This document shows, piece by piece, positions 54,736 to 64,000 of a stretch of DNA of 64,000 nucleotides. The notes under the pieces are model-generated. The model was not told the DNA's origin, searched no databases, and saw nothing but the letters and a program-made list of their open reading frames with translations. The stretch is taken from the NCBI RefSeq assembly GCF_022761115.1, contig NZ_JAKWJS010000001.1, positions 992,001 to 1,056,000 on the forward strand, given 5' to 3'. The number at the start of each line of letters is the position of its first letter. Position 1 is the stretch's first letter. A program made the position numbers and the translations under genes. This DNA comes from Dyella sp. RRB7 (GTDB lineage: Bacteria; Pseudomonadota; Gammaproteobacteria; Xanthomonadales; Rhodanobacteraceae).

Positions 54736-56628
54736 ATGAATTCCCCCCTTCGCCTATCCCTGCTTTCGGCGCTGCTGGCGCTGGGCGCCCCCATGGCGCA
54801 TGCCCAGAACGTGACGCCGCGTGACGTGCCGTATCCCGGCGGCGCGCTCAGCCTCACGGTCGACCTCAGCCGCGCGCCCCTCGACATCTACCAGGTCAAG
54901 GAAACCATCCCGGTCCAGCCGGGTACGCTTGCGCTGTATTACCCGCGCTGGGTGCCTGGCAACCACATGCCAAGCAATCCGATCCAGGATCTCTCCGGCC
55001 TGGTCATCACCGCCCAGGGCAAGCAGGTGCCCTGGCACCGCGACCTGCGCGACATGTACCTGATCCGGGTGGACGTACCCGCCGGCGTGAGCACGCTGGA
55101 ACTGTCCTTCCAGTTGCTGGTGTCCTCGGACAGCCATGGCTTCATGGCGGCCACACCCAAGCTCGCCGACCTGGAATTCAACCAGGTGCTGTTCTATCCC
55201 GCCGGCTACTACACGCAGCAGATTCCGATCCAACCCAGCGTCACCCTGCCGGATGGCTGGCAATTCGCCAGTGCGCTCGAAGTCAGTCAACGGACGGGCC
55301 ATACCGTCGCGTTCAAGCCGGTCAACCTCACCACCCTGGTGGATTCGCCGCTGATCGCCGGCGCGTATTTCAAGCAGGTGGACCTGGCTCCCCACGCAAC
55401 GGTGCCGGTACACCTGGACATGGCGGCCGACGAACCGGGCAAGCTGACCCTCACCGACAAGCAGATTGCGCAGTACGGCGCGCTGGTAAGCCAGGCCGAA
55501 AAGTTGTTCGCTTCCCACCACTACGCGCACTACGACTTCCTGCTGACCCTGTCCGAGCACGTCGGGGCCTCCGGCCGGGAGCACCACCAGTCGAGCGACA
55601 ACCATCTGCCCGGCGACGGCCTGGACGAGGGCAACGCGGTGATCTTCGGCGACCTGCTGCCGCACGAATACGTGCATTCGTGGAACGGAAAATTCCGCCG
55701 GCCCGCCGACCTGTGGACGCCCGATCTGAACGTGCCGATGCAGGACGACCTGCTGTGGGTCTACGAAGGATTGACCGAGTACTACGGCAAGGTGCTGGCG
55801 GCCCGTTCGGGCATCTGGAGCGCGTCGCAATACCGCGACGTGCTTGCGCGCGCCGCGGCTGACGTGAGCTTCCGCAGCGGCAGGCAATGGCGCACCTTGC
55901 AGGACACCGCCGACGCCACCCCGATGTACGCCCAGGTCAGTGCCAGGTGGGACAATTGGCAGCGAGGCAGCGACTACTACCCCGAAGGCGCGCTGCTCTG
56001 GCTGGATGTGGACACCCAGATACGCGACCTGAGCCAGGGCAAGCGCTCGCTGGACGATTTCGCCCGCGCCTTCTTCGGCATGGACAGCGGCAGCTATGCC
56101 GTGCGCACGTATGGTTTCGGCGACCTGGTCGACACGCTCAACCAGGTGCAGCCCTACGACTGGGCCCGCTTCCTGCGCGAGCGGCTCGACTACACCGGCG
56201 ACCAGTTGCCCGAGCACGGCATCGAGCGGGGCGGCTGGAAACTGGTGTTCGACGATACCCGGTCCGAGGTGGACAAGGTCTGGGCGGGCAAGGCCGGCGG
56301 CGGCGACCTGATGTATGGCGCGGGCTTCAACGTGGGCGGCAGCGGCAGGATCGGCGATGTTCGGTGGGGCAGCGCGGCATTCGCCGCCGGCTTGGTGCCG
56401 GGCCTGAAACTGGTGGCCGTCAACGACCAGCAATTCACTATCCAAGTGCTGAAAGACGCGATTTCCGCCGCCAAGAACACCCACTCCCCCATCAAGCTGC
56501 TGGTTCAGAACAACGAATACTTCAACACCATCGACCTCGACTACCACGATGGGCTCAAGTATCCGCACCTGGTTCGCGCCCCCGGTAGCCCGGACCTGAT
56601 CGACGCCATTTCGGCGCCGCGAAAGTAA
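54736..56628 (+). CDS. M61-family metallopeptidase (glycyl aminopeptidase type)
   Basis: A 630-residue exported peptidase with a signal peptide (MNSPLRLSLLSALLALGAPM, cleaved after AHA). The zinc site is H310-E311-xx-H314 in LPHEYVHSWNGKFRRP, with E344 in YEGLTEYYG as third ligand. The N-terminal beta domain and C-terminal PDZ-like region (WGSAAFAAGLVPGLKLVAVN) are typical of M61 enzymes, which trim N-terminal Gly or Ala from peptides. It stands alone. No repeats or missing residues. Confidence 0.93.
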   Translation: MNSPLRLSLLSALLALGAPMAHAQNVTPRDVPYPGGALSLTVDLSRAPLDIYQVKETIPVQPGTLALYYPRWVPGNHMPSNPIQDLSGLVITAQGKQVPWHRDLRDMYLIRVDVPAGVSTLELSFQLLVSSDSHGFMAATPKLADLEFNQVLFYPAGYYTQQIPIQPSVTLPDGWQFASALEVSQRTGHTVAFKPVNLTTLVDSPLIAGAYFKQVDLAPHATVPVHLDMAADEPGKLTLTDKQIAQYGALVSQAEKLFASHHYAHYDFLLTLSEHVGASGREHHQSSDNHLPGDGLDEGNAVIFGDLLPHEYVHSWNGKFRRPADLWTPDLNVPMQDDLLWVYEGLTEYYGKVLAARSGIWSASQYRDVLARAAADVSFRSGRQWRTLQDTADATPMYAQVSARWDNWQRGSDYYPEGALLWLDVDTQIRDLSQGKRSLDDFARAFFGMDSGSYAVRTYGFGDLVDTLNQVQPYDWARFLRERLDYTGDQLPEHGIERGGWKLVFDDTRSEVDKVWAGKAGGGDLMYGAGFNVGGSGRIGDVRWGSAAFAAGLVPGLKLVAVNDQQFTIQVLKDAISAAKNTHSPIKLLVQNNEYFNTIDLDYHDGLKYPHLVRAPGSPDLIDAISAPRK

Positions 56629-56788
56629 GCCGCGTGAACGGCCCGCCCCGCCTCCGCTGCCAGTGGATGCGGGGTTTGGCCCCCGGAGGACGAGGCCGAT
56701 CGGGCGCCACTCGCGCCACCACGCCGGCAAGCCCTCCGAACCACCACGGTTTGTTGCAGAATCGGGGTTTTCCGACAGAGAGCCCGAC

Positions 56789-57640
56789 GTGACCCTTGCG
56801 CGCAACCAGGACAGCGAGACGACGCGGTATATGCCCATGATGGACGGGCGTACGTTGTTCGTGCGCGACTGGCCGCATGCGCGCGCCCACGACGCCGTGC
56901 TGATCGTGCATGGCCTGGGCGAACACAGCGGCCGCTATCAGCGGTTGGCGCAATGGTTCCATGCGCGCGGTTATGCCGTGCGCAGCTACGACCAGCGCGG
57001 CCATGGGCAGACGCCCGGCATGCGCGGCGGGTTGCGCCATGGCGATGACCTGCTCGAAGACCTGGCCACGGTGTACACCGATTACGCCGCCGGCCGGCCC
57101 AAGCCGCCGCTGCTGCTGGGCCACAGCATGGGCGGCCTGGTGGCCGCGCGCTGCGTGCTCGACCGGCGCATCCAGCCGCCGGCCATGGTGCTGTCCTCGC
57201 CGGCGCTACGCAGCTGGGAGTCGGCCTTCCTGCGTCGCCTGGCCGCCGTACTCAGCCGCATCACGCCCAGCCTGCCGCTGCCCAACGGCTTGCCGTTCGA
57301 CAAACTCTCGCACGATCCGCAAGTGGAGCCGGCCTATCGCGGCGACCGCCTGCGCCACGGCTGGGTGACGCCCCGCCTGGCCGATTTCATCTTCCGCGCG
57401 GGCGAATCCACCATTCGCGACGCCGCGCAACTGAACGTCCCTACCCTGCTGCTGGTGGCCGGTGCGGACAAGCTGGTGGACCCCTCGGGCAGCCGCGATT
57501 TCGCGGCCGGCGCCTGGGCCACGCAGCGCCTGACCACGCGCTATTTCGACTCGCTGTACCACGAGCTGTTCAACGAGGCGGAGCCGTCGCGCACGCAGGT
57601 GCTCAAGCAGCTGGGGGACTGGCTGCAGAAGCGCGCCTGA
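56789..57640 (+). CDS. Monoacylglycerol-lipase-like alpha/beta hydrolase
   Basis: A 283-residue serine hydrolase of the monoglyceride lipase / lysophospholipase (PldB-like) type. It has VHGLGEHSGRY (oxyanion), SYDQRGHGQTPG, the nucleophile elbow LGHSMGG, an Asp in AGADKLVDP and a His in SLYHELFNE. GTG 56789 is taken as start; ATG 56831 (MPMMDGRTLF) is an alternative that keeps the whole domain. No signal peptide. Cytoplasmic breakdown of acylglycerols or lysophospholipids is the likely role. Confidence 0.88.
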   Translation: MTLARNQDSETTRYMPMMDGRTLFVRDWPHARAHDAVLIVHGLGEHSGRYQRLAQWFHARGYAVRSYDQRGHGQTPGMRGGLRHGDDLLEDLATVYTDYAAGRPKPPLLLGHSMGGLVAARCVLDRRIQPPAMVLSSPALRSWESAFLRRLAAVLSRITPSLPLPNGLPFDKLSHDPQVEPAYRGDRLRHGWVTPRLADFIFRAGESTIRDAAQLNVPTLLLVAGADKLVDPSGSRDFAAGAWATQRLTTRYFDSLYHELFNEAEPSRTQVLKQLGDWLQKRA

Positions 57641-57651
57641 TCCGCGCGCAA

Positions 57652-58554
57652 CTACATCCATTCACGCTTGCCGGTGAAGGTGATGGTGAGCCATTCCACC
57701 CGGATGTCGCTGCCCAGCCGGCGCGCGATCTCGCTGCGCACCTTGTCCACGTCGCCCATGGTGCCAAGCGAATGAGTGGGTTCGAGCAGGATATGGATGT
57801 CGATGAAGCGCATGCGGCCGATCTTGGCCACGTAGCTGGCGAAGTCGAGATAGCCGTGTTCGCGCACCAGCGCATCCATCACCGTGCGCACGCGCTGGTC
57901 GAGTTCGTCCGGCGCCAGTTGCAACACCTCGCGCAAGGCCTGCCACAGGCTGCCCAGCGGCAAGGGCAGTAACGCGAGGGTGAGCGCCAGCAGGATCGAT
58001 GAATCGATATAGCGCGTCCAGTGATCGAGCGGACCGCCTTCAATGACGGCTGCCAGCACGAAGCCCACCAGCACCGCGATGCTGATGCAGCCGCCGATCA
58101 GCCAGCCGCGTGCGTCCAGCTGCAGCAATACCGAGCCGAGCGCCGTCGCCCGGCGTCGCATGAGCACCGCCATGCCCATGCTGGCCACGCCCATGATCGC
58201 GGCCCAGGCCGCGCCGAAGCCGAAGGCCAGCTCATGGCCGCCGGTGAGCAGGTCATGCAGCGCGGCAAAGGCGGCGTAGCTGCAGATGGCGGCAAGCACG
58301 CTGGCGTTGAACACCACCAGCAGCGGCTCCAGGTGCCAGTAGCCGAACTGGAACCGGCGACTGCCTTCGCTGGACACCAGGCGCGATACCAGCAGCGAGC
58401 CGCCGGTGAGTACCACGTCCACCAGCGAATAGAAACCATCGAAGGCGATGGCCTGCGAGCGCATCGCCAGACCCACCGCCACGCACGCGGCGCCGACCAG
58501 CAAGGTCACGCCGATGGAGAGACGGAGCTGGTGTTGTTCGCGGGTGGTGTCCAT
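57652..58554 (-). CDS. Cation diffusion facilitator (CDF) metal transporter
   Basis: A 300-residue CDF protein with about six transmembrane segments (residues 12-205) and a cytoplasmic C-terminal domain. The first metal-site half is AFDGFYSLVDV (D-x5-D) in helix 2, and the second is LQLDARGWLIGG in helix 5, with Asp rather than His at the first place. Such an all-Asp site is more typical of Fe/Mn-type than of Zn/Cd-type carriers, but the metal cannot be set by eye. Convergent with the hydrolase gene, 11 bases apart. Confidence 0.88.
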   Translation of the reverse strand: MDTTREQHQLRLSIGVTLLVGAACVAVGLAMRSQAIAFDGFYSLVDVVLTGGSLLVSRLVSSEGSRRFQFGYWHLEPLLVVFNASVLAAICSYAAFAALHDLLTGGHELAFGFGAAWAAIMGVASMGMAVLMRRRATALGSVLLQLDARGWLIGGCISIAVLVGFVLAAVIEGGPLDHWTRYIDSSILLALTLALLPLPLGSLWQALREVLQLAPDELDQRVRTVMDALVREHGYLDFASYVAKIGRMRFIDIHILLEPTHSLGTMGDVDKVRSEIARRLGSDIRVEWLTITFTGKREWM

Positions 58555-58629
58555 GCTGCCTTCTCTACGCCGCCCCCTGCTCGCAGGGGAGGGAGCCTAT
58601 GTCCATAGTGTCGCCCAACCCATACGACA

Positions 58630-58659
58630 ACGGCGCTCACCCCTGCGGATGAGCGCCGT
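58630..58659 (-). terminator. Hairpin terminator after adiA
   Basis: A perfect 10-bp stem (ACGGCGCTCA, 58630-58639, with 58650-58659) and 10-base loop lies about 20 bases beyond the adiA stop on the minus strand. No long T-run, but the position fits a terminator. Confidence 0.65.
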
Positions 58660-58680
58660 CATGGATCGCTTTGCGGCGTC

Positions 58681-60981
58681 CTAGCGCTTGAGCACCTCCA
58701 CCACATAGCGCGGCCCCTTCGGGCCCGGCTCGGTGATCAGGCCATGGATGTCGGACTCGAATCCCGGGAACTGTTCGTTCTGCTCGCGGGCGATGCGCAG
58801 CGATTCGAGAATGGCCGAATCCTGCCCGCCAAACCTCTCGCCCGGCATGATCACTGGAATACCCGGCGGATACGGCACCAGCATGGTCGCGGCGATGCGC
58901 CCATGCAGCTTGTCGATATCCACCCGCTCCACCTCGCCTTTCACCAGGCGGTCATAGGCTTCGGCCGGAATCATCACCGGCTCGGGCAGGTCGACGTACA
59001 TCTCGCGCATCACCTGCGCCAGCTTGTGCCTGGTGTTGAACGCGTGCAGGGCATCGCACAGGTCGCGCAGGCCCTGGTTGGCGTAGGCCTCGGGATGCTC
59101 GGCAGCGAGCGAGGGCAGCGCCTTGTCCAGCGGGGCGTTGGCGTCGTACAGCTCCTTGAACGCCAGCAACTCGGTGGTGAGCGTGCTCCACTTGCCCTTG
59201 GTGATGCCCATCGAGAACAGGATCAGGAACGAATACAGGTTGGTCTTTTCCACCGTGATGCCGCGCCCCCACAGGAAGCGGCTGACCACGGCGGCGGGAA
59301 TGCCGAGTTTCTCGATCTTGCCGTCCATGGTGAGGCCGGGCGTCACCAGCGTGACCTTGATCGGATCGATCAGCACATAGTCGCGCGCCAGCTCGCCAAA
59401 GCCGTGCCACGCCGCCTTGGGCACCAGCTTCCAGTCGGCCTGCTTGGTGCTCACCGGCTGGGCGGCGCGCTCGCCTTCGTCGAGCCGGTCACGCAGTTCG
59501 TTGGGCTGCCATACGCTGAACCACCAATCGCCCTTCTTCAGGTCGTCGCCCACGTGCAGCACGGCGCGGCGGAAGGCGATGGCCTCCTTGTGCATCTGCT
59601 CGATCAGGCTGCGGCCGGAGCGGCCTTCCATCATGCGCGAGGAAATGTCGCACGAGGCGATGATGCCGTAATGCGGCGAGGTGGACGTGTGCATCATGAA
59701 CGCTTCGTTGAAGCGATCCGCGTCGAGCTTCCTGGTACGGCTGTTGCGCGCGTGGATCATCGACGCCTGCGAAAACGCCGCCAGCAGCTTGTGGGTGGAC
59801 TGGGTGGCGAAGATGATCGGGTCCTGATCGCGCGGCTTGCCCTTGGCCATGGCGTAGTGGTTGTCGTACATCTCGTGGAACGCCGCGTAGGCGTACCAGG
59901 CCTCGTCGAAATGCAGGTAGTCCACCGCGCCGCCGATGTCCTTGGCGATCTTCTCCACGTTGTAGCAAAGGCCGTCGTAGGTGGAATTGGTCACCACCGC
60001 GATCTTCGGCCTGAAATCCTTGCCCTTGGCCTTGGCCACCTTGCTGGCCAGCGGATGTTCGGCGATGCGCTTGGCCATCGCCTTGGGCTGGAACTGGTCC
60101 AGGCTGATCGGGCCAATGATGCCGTGCGCGTTGCGGCTCGGGGTGAAGTACACCGGCACCGCGCCCGTCATCACCAGCGCATGCAGCAGCGACTTGTGGC
60201 AATTGCGGTCCACGAACACCACATCGCCGCGCGCCACCGTGCCGTGCCACACGATCTTGTTGGCGGTGGAGGTGCCGTTGGTGACGAAGAAGGTGTAGTC
60301 GGAACCGAAATTGCGCGCCGCCTCCACCTCCGCCGCCTTCACTGGCCCGGTGTGATCGAGCAACGAGCCGAGTTCGGGCACCGATACCGACAAGTCGCTG
60401 CGGAACGTGTTCTCGCCGAAGAACTGGTGGAACGCGCGACCCGCGGCCGACTTGGTAAAGGCCACGCCACCGCCATGGCCGGGCGTATGCCACGAATAGT
60501 TCGATTCGGCGGCATGGTGAACCAGCGCCCTGAAGAACGGCGGCAGCAGGTTGTTCATGTACTCGTCGGCCGCGCGCATCACCTGCTTGGCGATAAAACT
60601 CTTGGTGTCCTCATACAGGAAGATGAAGCCATGGGTGATGCCCAGCAGCTTGGTAGGTACCTGCTCCACCGTGCGGCGTTCGCCATAAAGGAACACCGGC
60701 AGGTTCTCGCGATACGCCAGCTGCGTGTCGAGGAACTGGAACAATCGGTCGAACTGGTGCGGCCCCTCTTCCGCGCCGTCGATGGAGATCAGCACGGCCG
60801 AGGCCGCGTTGTAGGTGCGCGCGCCCGCCTCGGCATCGCTCATGGTGAGGCCGCTCAGCACGCGGTGGCCGTAGCCACGGATCTCGTCGGCCAGCGCGCG
60901 CACCAGGATGCCGTTGATGCGGGGCGAGTCGTAGTCTTCGTCGATGATGACGACGGGGTAGTCGAGGGAATTGAAATACAT
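58681..60981 (-). CDS. adiA: Arginine (or lysine) decarboxylase, AdiA-type
   Basis: A 766-residue PLP decarboxylase of the large Orn/Lys/Arg family. It has an N-terminal receiver-like wing domain, then HTPGHGGGVAFTKS, VDRNCHKSLLHAL, VTNSTYDG, HFDEAWYAYAAFHEMYDNHY (the PLP-ring Asp) and the Schiff-base K398 in STHKLLAAFSQAS. The C-terminal domain ends normally. Length and motif wording are closer to AdiA (756) than to CadA/LdcC (about 715). With the AdiC-like antiporter just upstream it would consume cytoplasmic protons by making agmatine from arginine. Lysine or ornithine as substrate remains possible. Confidence 0.9.
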   Translation of the reverse strand: MYFNSLDYPVVIIDEDYDSPRINGILVRALADEIRGYGHRVLSGLTMSDAEAGARTYNAASAVLISIDGAEEGPHQFDRLFQFLDTQLAYRENLPVFLYGERRTVEQVPTKLLGITHGFIFLYEDTKSFIAKQVMRAADEYMNNLLPPFFRALVHHAAESNYSWHTPGHGGGVAFTKSAAGRAFHQFFGENTFRSDLSVSVPELGSLLDHTGPVKAAEVEAARNFGSDYTFFVTNGTSTANKIVWHGTVARGDVVFVDRNCHKSLLHALVMTGAVPVYFTPSRNAHGIIGPISLDQFQPKAMAKRIAEHPLASKVAKAKGKDFRPKIAVVTNSTYDGLCYNVEKIAKDIGGAVDYLHFDEAWYAYAAFHEMYDNHYAMAKGKPRDQDPIIFATQSTHKLLAAFSQASMIHARNSRTRKLDADRFNEAFMMHTSTSPHYGIIASCDISSRMMEGRSGRSLIEQMHKEAIAFRRAVLHVGDDLKKGDWWFSVWQPNELRDRLDEGERAAQPVSTKQADWKLVPKAAWHGFGELARDYVLIDPIKVTLVTPGLTMDGKIEKLGIPAAVVSRFLWGRGITVEKTNLYSFLILFSMGITKGKWSTLTTELLAFKELYDANAPLDKALPSLAAEHPEAYANQGLRDLCDALHAFNTRHKLAQVMREMYVDLPEPVMIPAEAYDRLVKGEVERVDIDKLHGRIAATMLVPYPPGIPVIMPGERFGGQDSAILESLRIAREQNEQFPGFESDIHGLITEPGPKGPRYVVEVLKR

Positions 60982-61020
60982 GACCGGGCTCCATCAATCG
61001 CGGGGACGGGGGAAGAAGGT

Positions 61021-62364
61021 TCAGGGGCGCGGGGCCGGCGTTGCGGCGGCCTTGAGCTCGCGCTCGCGCCGGCGCTGTTCACTGAAGAACGGATAGAACA
61101 CCGAGATGAACAGCATGAACAGGAAGGCGTAGGTCACCAGGTCGCCGCTGGTGCCGAAGATGGCCCACAGGCAATACACCACAGTGATGCTGGTAAGCAC
61201 CCAGTACACCCCGGTATGCGCGGTGGTGTGACTGACCTCCACCGCGAAGTAGCAAGCCACGCAGGAATAGATGTACGGCAACAGGGTCAGCACCACCGCC
61301 GCCTGGGTAATCACTTCGAACTGTTCCGAGGCGGTGGGCGACGCAGCGGTGACCAGCACGATCAGCGACATCAGCACGCCCACGATCAACAGGCCCTGCA
61401 CCGGCGTGTCGTCCTTGTTGGCCTTGCTGAAGATCCGGGGGAACAGGCCATCGTCGCCGGCCGCCTTGGCGCTCAACGCGGTCAGCAGGATCCAGCCACC
61501 CAGCGAGCCACCGGCGCCCAAGGCCGCGCAAAGGCTCACCACGCCACCGCCGATATGGCCGATCGCCAGTTGCGCGGCCAGCGCGAACGGCGCGTCGGCC
61601 ACCTGCAGTTGCTCGTTGGGGATCATGCCCATGATCACCGCCGAGCTGGAGATGTACACCACCGCCGCCAGCGCCACGCCGGCAATGGTGGCGATGGCCA
61701 CGTTCTTCTCGGGGTCCTTCACCACCGCCGCCGACACCGATGCCGACTCCACCCCGATGAAGGCCCACAGCGTCAACGAGGCCGCGCCCGAGATCGCCTG
61801 GAAATCCCCCTTGCCGGACACGTTGTACGCGGCGGAGAACAGGTCGGACTTGAAGAAGAACCAGCCGAAGATGGCGATGCCGAACAGCGGTATCAGCGCA
61901 AACGAGGTGGTGATCGACTGGATGCGCGTCACCACTCGCGCACCCAGGATGTTGGCAAAGGTAAACAGCCAGATCAGTACCAACACCACGATGGTGCGTA
62001 CCATCGGCTGCGCCAGCGCGGGAATGAAATAGCTGAAATAACCCACCGCCGCCACCGGCAACGCCACGTTGCCGATCCAGTTGGCGAACCAGTAGATGGT
62101 GTTGGTCTGGAAGCCCATGTATGGGCCGAACGCATCGCGCGCATACGCATAAGGTCCGCCCGCCTTGGGCGCCAGCCGCCCCAGCTTGGCGAACACGAAT
62201 GCCAGCAACAGCGAACCGATGGTGGTGACCACCCACCCCCACATCGACACGCTGCCGATCTTGGCCAGGCTGCCGGGCAGCAGGAACACGCCCGAACCCA
62301 TCATGTTGCCGGCCACCAGGAACGTCGCCGCAACGACGCCGATCTTGCGCTTCTCATCTGCCAT
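61021..62364 (-). CDS. adiC: AdiC-type amino acid/amine antiporter
   Basis: A 447-residue APC-family antiporter with 12 hydrophobic segments, very close in wording to AdiC. It has the unwound first helix GNMMGSGVFLLP, AGGPYAYARDAFGPYMGFQTN, TLWAFIGVESASV (the gating Trp of helix 6) and GSLGGWILLTALSAKAAGDDGLFP. It should swap external arginine for internal agmatine. M at 62364, with CTGGAG upstream, is preferred over an earlier in-frame ATG. The gene precedes adiA by 39 bases in the same operon. Acid-induced control is expected from other bacteria, but I see no regulator gene beside it. Confidence 0.9.
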   Translation of the reverse strand: MADEKRKIGVVAATFLVAGNMMGSGVFLLPGSLAKIGSVSMWGWVVTTIGSLLLAFVFAKLGRLAPKAGGPYAYARDAFGPYMGFQTNTIYWFANWIGNVALPVAAVGYFSYFIPALAQPMVRTIVVLVLIWLFTFANILGARVVTRIQSITTSFALIPLFGIAIFGWFFFKSDLFSAAYNVSGKGDFQAISGAASLTLWAFIGVESASVSAAVVKDPEKNVAIATIAGVALAAVVYISSSAVIMGMIPNEQLQVADAPFALAAQLAIGHIGGGVVSLCAALGAGGSLGGWILLTALSAKAAGDDGLFPRIFSKANKDDTPVQGLLIVGVLMSLIVLVTAASPTASEQFEVITQAAVVLTLLPYIYSCVACYFAVEVSHTTAHTGVYWVLTSITVVYCLWAIFGTSGDLVTYAFLFMLFISVFYPFFSEQRRRERELKAAATPAPRP

Positions 62365-62920
62365 GATGGGGCTCCAGGGAAAGGAAGGATCGATCATCGA
62401 TGCGCGCCGCGATCAAGCCGGATCGCGCATGCAGGCGAGCTGCCGCGGCGGCGTCCGCACGCAGCAGCAGAGAAGGGAGCGGCGCTGCAACAGTCATCGG
62501 CGCAGATGTCCGGGCATGGCGGTGGACCATCGCATGGCACGCTCCCTGTCACGACTAACCACTACGTCGCCCGCACCCGCAGGCATATCGGCACGATGCG
62601 AATCCTTCGCGCATTACCTTCACCACGACGCGAAAACATCGATCACCGTGAGGCGCCGACGGCAACCTTGTCCTTTCGATTGTCGCCGCGACACGGGTCG
62701 ACGCACCGTGAAGGTTGCAAGCGGGTACCCGCGCTCACCGACCCGCCAAGGGCATGCACTTCGCCTTCACGCTTTGCATCCTTGCGCCGCGCAAGCATTT
62801 AAGGGCGCTCTCGACTCGATCGCTCGGGGCACGCACACCGCGCCGAGCAGCGGCGAGAGAGAAATTATTTCATGATCGGGATTTGGCGCGACTCATCGCC
62901 TCCAGGCAAGGCGACTTGCT
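62365..62920. other. Intergenic region, no gene seen
   Basis: These 556 bases separate the adiC promoter side from the downstream end of the outer-membrane factor gene. The plus-strand frames that cross it have no domain and look like chance. No RNA or repeat is recognised. Confidence 0.45.
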
Positions 62921-64000
62921 TCAACGCTCCGCCACGGCGGGCTCCGCTACCGCGCCGGGCCAACCACCGCCCAGCGCGCGGAAAGTCGCCACGGCCGCAC
63001 GCGCATCGTCCGCGTGCATGCGAGCAAGCTGGTCACGCGCGGCGAGCAGCTGGCGATCTTCATCCAGCACTTCGATCAGGCTGATGGCGCCGCCCTTGTA
63101 GGCATCCTGTGCGGCGCTGCGCGCCTGTTCATGCGCACTCACTTCCTGCAATAGATCGCGATGCTGCACTTCCAGCTGGGCCAGCTCGACGATGGCATTC
63201 TCCACGTCCTCGGTCGCGCGCAGCATCGACTGGCGATATTGCGCCAGCGCCTCCGCGTTGGCGCCCTTGGCCTGCGCCACCTCGGCATCCACCCGGCCGA
63301 AATCGAACAATCGCCAATGCAGGCCCAATACGGCTTGCGGCTGGAAGGCCGCGGCCGAGAACAGCGAACCGGTATGCAGGCTTTCAAAGCCCAGCAACCC
63401 GCCCAGCGATACCTTCGGGTAGTACTCGGCCACGGCCACGCCGATACGGGCGTTCGAGGCGGCGAGCCGGCGCTCGGCGGCAATCACGTCCGGGCGTCGC
63501 CGCAGCAACATGGCCGGACCGCCTTCGGTGCCGATGGTCGGCACGCTGAAGGGCTTGGTGCTGTCCTGCAGCTCGGCGGCGTACGTACCTGGCGCCGCAC
63601 CCATCAGCACATCGAGGCGATTCAATTGCTGTGCCAGCGTGATACGCAAGGGTGGCAAGGTGGCCTGCGCCTGCAGCACCAGCGCCTGGGCCTGCGCCAA
63701 CTCGCGCGCGGTGGCCAGGCCACCGGCCAGGCGCACGCGCACCAGTTCCAGCAGCTGCGCTTCGGTATCGACCTGCTGCTGGGCGAGGCGGATGCGCTCC
63801 TGCGCGCCGCGCACCTGGAAGTAGGCATCGGCGGCCTCGGCGGCTACCGAGACGCGCACGCCATCCTGGCTCGCCTCGGCGGCTTGCGCTTCGGCATCGG
63901 CCGCCTCGGCGCCACGATGCAGACCACCGGCCAGATCGAGCTCCCAGCTCGCGCCCACGCCAACGTCTTCCAGAGTCTGGTTGCGTGTATAGCCTGGCAG
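62921..64000 (-). CDS. RND-type outer-membrane efflux factor (NodT family), partial
   Basis: At least 359 residues of an outer-membrane factor; the 5' part lies beyond the window. The coding frame continues upstream of the first in-window Met without a stop to base 64000 (LPGYTRNQTLEDVG). The two OEP repeats are visible: SWELDLAGG (typical of CusC/OprM-like proteins), then VRVSVAAEAADAYFQVRGAQ and RRPDVIAAERRLAASNARIGV, and GLHWRLFDFGRVDAEV to the helices that end YKGGAISLIEVLDEDRQLL. It should pair with an RND pump and adaptor encoded to the right. Confidence 0.9.
   Translation of the reverse strand: MPGYTRNQTLEDVGVGASWELDLAGGLHRGAEAADAEAQAAEASQDGVRVSVAAEAADAYFQVRGAQERIRLAQQQVDTEAQLLELVRVRLAGGLATARELAQAQALVLQAQATLPPLRITLAQQLNRLDVLMGAAPGTYAAELQDSTKPFSVPTIGTEGGPAMLLRRRPDVIAAERRLAASNARIGVAVAEYYPKVSLGGLLGFESLHTGSLFSAAAFQPQAVLGLHWRLFDFGRVDAEVAQAKGANAEALAQYRQSMLRATEDVENAIVELAQLEVQHRDLLQEVSAHEQARSAAQDAYKGGAISLIEVLDEDRQLLAARDQLARMHADDARAAVATFRALGGGWPGAVAEPAVAER

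Noticed and set aside
58744-62802. Very long plus-strand open frame (1352 codons)
   Set aside because: It runs opposite adiA and adiC, has His/Arg/Gln-rich chance composition and no domain. It arises from codon bias on the opposite strand.

Overview
The window comes from a GC-rich gammaproteobacterium, most likely a member of the Xanthomonadales (Rhodanobacter, Dyella, Luteibacter type). This is judged from protein style, the abundance of TonB and efflux functions, and a repeat of the kind common in that group. No rRNA is present to confirm it. Most genes are ordinary chromosomal genes, with an accessory, IS-scarred stretch at about 39.97-49.4 kb.

Region 1 (1-12.1 kb). A minus-strand pair, an APH-type kinase and a class III aminotransferase-fold enzyme, lies opposite a long plus-strand operon. 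That operon holds a secreted GH42 beta-galactosidase, dgoK, dgoA, dgoD, an SDR sugar dehydrogenase, an SMP-30 lactonase, a sugar-porter MFS transporter and an APC permease. Together these form a nearly self-contained De Ley-Doudoroff route: beta-galactoside to galactose, galactonolactone, galactonate, KDGal, KDPGal, then pyruvate and glyceraldehyde-3-phosphate. Several start and stop codons overlap.

Region 2 (12.1-33.5 kb). A PAS-GGDEF diguanylate cyclase, small stress-like and fasciclin proteins, and a YtcA-MdtN-MdtO-MdtP tripartite efflux operon come first. They are followed by a quinone-dependent D-lactate dehydrogenase, a HAAAP amino-acid transporter and a TonB-dependent receptor. An OprB-like porin is translationally coupled to a CaiB/BaiF CoA-transferase, with a divergent AraC-type regulator.

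Region 3 (33.5-40 kb). A secretory-lipase-like hydrolase, a histidine kinase and response regulator pair, and two unusual universal-stress-protein paralogues that flank another exported hydrolase.

Region 4 (39.97-49.5 kb). This is the accessory region. Two internally deleted copies of one IS bracket a MarR regulator and an alpha/beta hydrolase with an Asp nucleophile. The pair shares a palindromic operator core. Next come remnants of an IS3-type element and of a P4-like integrase, a secreted ricin-type lectin, a TetR regulator with twin operators facing a cis-CaaD-like tautomerase, a cysteine-synthase-like enzyme, a truncated VOC gene, and an orphan AAA ATPase bracketed by short repeats. A tRNA-Ile(CAT) gene lies at the right edge with its 3' end facing this region.

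Region 5 (49.7-64 kb). An NTF2-like protein, the very large helicase Lhr, an M61 peptidase, a monoacylglycerol-lipase-like hydrolase, a CDF metal transporter, an AdiC/AdiA arginine-dependent acid-resistance pair, and an RND outer-membrane factor that runs off the right edge.
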